Below, in pieces: positions 23,589 through 24,595 of a DNA stretch of 24,595 nucleotides. Both the position numbers and the translations under genes were made by a program. Below the pieces are notes generated by a model that did no database searches, was not told where the DNA came from, and saw only the letters and a program-made list of their open reading frames with translations. Positions within the stretch are counted from its first letter, which is position 1. Every line of letters starts with the position of its first letter. This stretch comes from Methylomicrobium sp. GTDB lineage: Bacteria; Pseudomonadota; Gammaproteobacteria; Methylococcales; Methylomonadaceae. Location: assembly GCA_007135635.1 (NCBI GenBank), contig SLIO01000169.1, positions 1 through 24,595 on the forward strand, in the 5' to 3' direction.

Positions 23589-24314
23589 TCAACGATAATC
23601 CTGATAGAGTCGTTCGACCCAGCTTAGCTTGCCGGCCCAGGAAGCCGTGAGGGATTCGAGCGGCTCTGGATAGACTGCGGGCCATTCGACGCCGAATTTC
23701 CGGATTTTGCACAGCGGCGCCAAGAATGACGCCACAGCGATGTCGGCGCGCGTGAAGCGGTCGCCGACCATGAAGCGGCGGCCTTTCAGATGTGCGTCAA
23801 TTTTGTCGATCGCTTTCTCTAAACGTTGCTGCGCGAGTTTGACCGTGCGCGGTTCGATCATCATCAGTTTACGCATTTGCAGACGCAATTTAGGATAAAT
23901 GACTGGCATGATCGGACGACCGTACCAGGGACCGTTGGCGGTGAAGATCGGGATCAACAGGCCGGGATGGTCTAAGAGCGTGTCGTAGCAGACCGCCCTA
24001 ACCGCTACGCCGATGCGTTCGTCGGCGAATTTTTCCCAGTATTGCGCCTCTTCCTTTAATTCCTGTTCGCCCGGCGTCAGCGGCGTGTCGGGATAACGCG
24101 AGTCGAGATAGTCGATAATGTCGCTCGAGTCTTGTATGGCCTTGCCGGAATCGACCAGAACCGGTACCGTCGACTCGGCAGCCAGCTTCTTCGTGGTTCG
24201 TGCGTGCAGTCCCGGCAACAGGTTCCGGGTCCGGTAATCGAGTTGTTTGTGGTCCAAGGCCCAGCGAACCTTTTCGCAGTAATGCGAAATCGGAAATTGA
24301 TAGAGTGTACGCAT
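23589..24314 (-). CDS. Glutathione S-transferase family protein
   Basis: The 241-residue protein has an N-terminal thioredoxin-like domain: MRTLYQFPISHYCEKVRWAL with candidate catalytic S10/C13, STVPVLVDSG with the cis-proline, and IQDSSDIIDYLD with the glutathione-binding SD. The helical C-terminal domain (about 90-235) has the capping pattern FMVGDRFTRADIAVASFLAPL. Cytosolic GSTs conjugate or reduce electrophiles with glutathione; the substrate is not predictable. It lies between two repeat elements with no functional partner. The start at 24314 is upstream of the first beta-strand by only two residues, as usual for the family. Confidence 0.9.
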   Translation of the reverse strand: MRTLYQFPISHYCEKVRWALDHKQLDYRTRNLLPGLHARTTKKLAAESTVPVLVDSGKAIQDSSDIIDYLDSRYPDTPLTPGEQELKEEAQYWEKFADERIGVAVRAVCYDTLLDHPGLLIPIFTANGPWYGRPIMPVIYPKLRLQMRKLMMIEPRTVKLAQQRLEKAIDKIDAHLKGRRFMVGDRFTRADIAVASFLAPLCKIRKFGVEWPAVYPEPLESLTASWAGKLSWVERLYQDYR

Positions 24315-24471
24315 ATCGTAATACTCGCGGTGGATTCTAAATGGCTTGTCGACGCCAGCGACCTCAGCCGCAGATCGGGAGTCTCAAGAGCGAATTTGAG
24401 CATTAAGCATCTTGTAAGCGGATTTTAATGTGCTGTTTGCCCCTTAGAAGTTAAACTCTACACCCTTACCG

Positions 24472-24595
24472 AATTATACCTTTCGCACTTCAAATTTCGG
24501 CAGTGCCAGAGGAGGCGCCTGGGTGTCCGGTCGATTTTCGCTCCTGCAAAATCGACATTCACGTCATCCATGGCGCTCATAAAGGCTTTGCCAGC
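24472..24595 (+). repeat. Dispersed repeat family 2, second copy (cut by the window edge)
   Basis: It starts with ATTATACCTTTCGCACTTC, then CAAATTTCGGCAGTG, GGTCGATTTTCGCTCC / TGCAAAATCGACATTCAC, ATCCATGGCGC and AAAGGCTTTGCCAGC. This matches the reverse complement of 9211-9388 but with one hairpin unit instead of two. The matching copy continues CATGGG past this point, so the element probably extends beyond 24595. Confidence 0.75.

Overview
The window looks like chromosomal DNA of a gammaproteobacterial methane oxidiser (Methylomicrobium/Methylotuvimicrobium-like Methylococcales). The main clue is an adjacent haoA-haoB pair (octahaem hydroxylamine oxidoreductase and its partner) without the electron-carrier genes cycA/cycB that ammonia oxidisers keep beside it. 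It sits in otherwise ordinary gammaproteobacterial housekeeping genes (rlmG, mtgA, class I fumarase, ppsA, a peptide deformylase, cytochrome c4). The taxonomic call is inference; there is no rRNA or methane monooxygenase gene here. No tRNA, rRNA or CRISPR array was seen.

Layout. 1-289: 5' end of a PEP synthase gene (minus). 454-1393: a small membrane protein and a pterin dehydratase-like protein (plus). 1405-2287: a dispersed repeat followed by a decayed two-domain universal stress protein gene. 2415-4207: an orphan OmpR-type response regulator, a tandem-PilZ protein on the opposite strand and a small lipoprotein. 4208-4726: repeat debris. 4727-8922 (minus): haoB, haoA and, further upstream, a GAF/HD-GYP phosphodiesterase. 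8923-9584: gene-free, with a long hairpin and a tandemly duplicated hairpin repeat. 9585-14149 (minus): class I fumarase, a large lipoprotein of unknown function and rlmG. 14320-16705 (plus): a 2OG-Fe(II) oxygenase, a possible tiny lipoprotein, cytochrome c4 with a strong terminator, and mtgA, which converges on a DUF1353 membrane protein. 17354-18099: gene-free mosaic of repeats and gene fragments. 18100-19580 (minus): peptide deformylase and an OxyR-like LysR regulator. 19698-22741 (plus), divergent from that regulator: an EthD-type protein, a secreted membrane-tethered protein with a predicted N-terminal histidine, a membrane-anchored esterase and an exported metallo-beta-lactamase-fold hydrolase. 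22880-24595: a MazF/PemK toxin gene cut at its 5' end by a repeat element, a glutathione S-transferase, and a second repeat family running off the window edge.

The most interesting part is 18.1-22.7 kb. The LysR-type protein has two cysteines (C198, C208) where OxyR has its redox pair. The divergent promoter carries four ATAG/CTAT half-sites at about 10.5-bp spacing, as in OxyR operators. This suggests a peroxide- or redox-controlled locus whose output is mainly an envelope set of unknown chemistry. The second theme is repeats: at least two families of short, non-autonomous, hairpin-rich elements recur in both orientations, and one copy has truncated a toxin gene.
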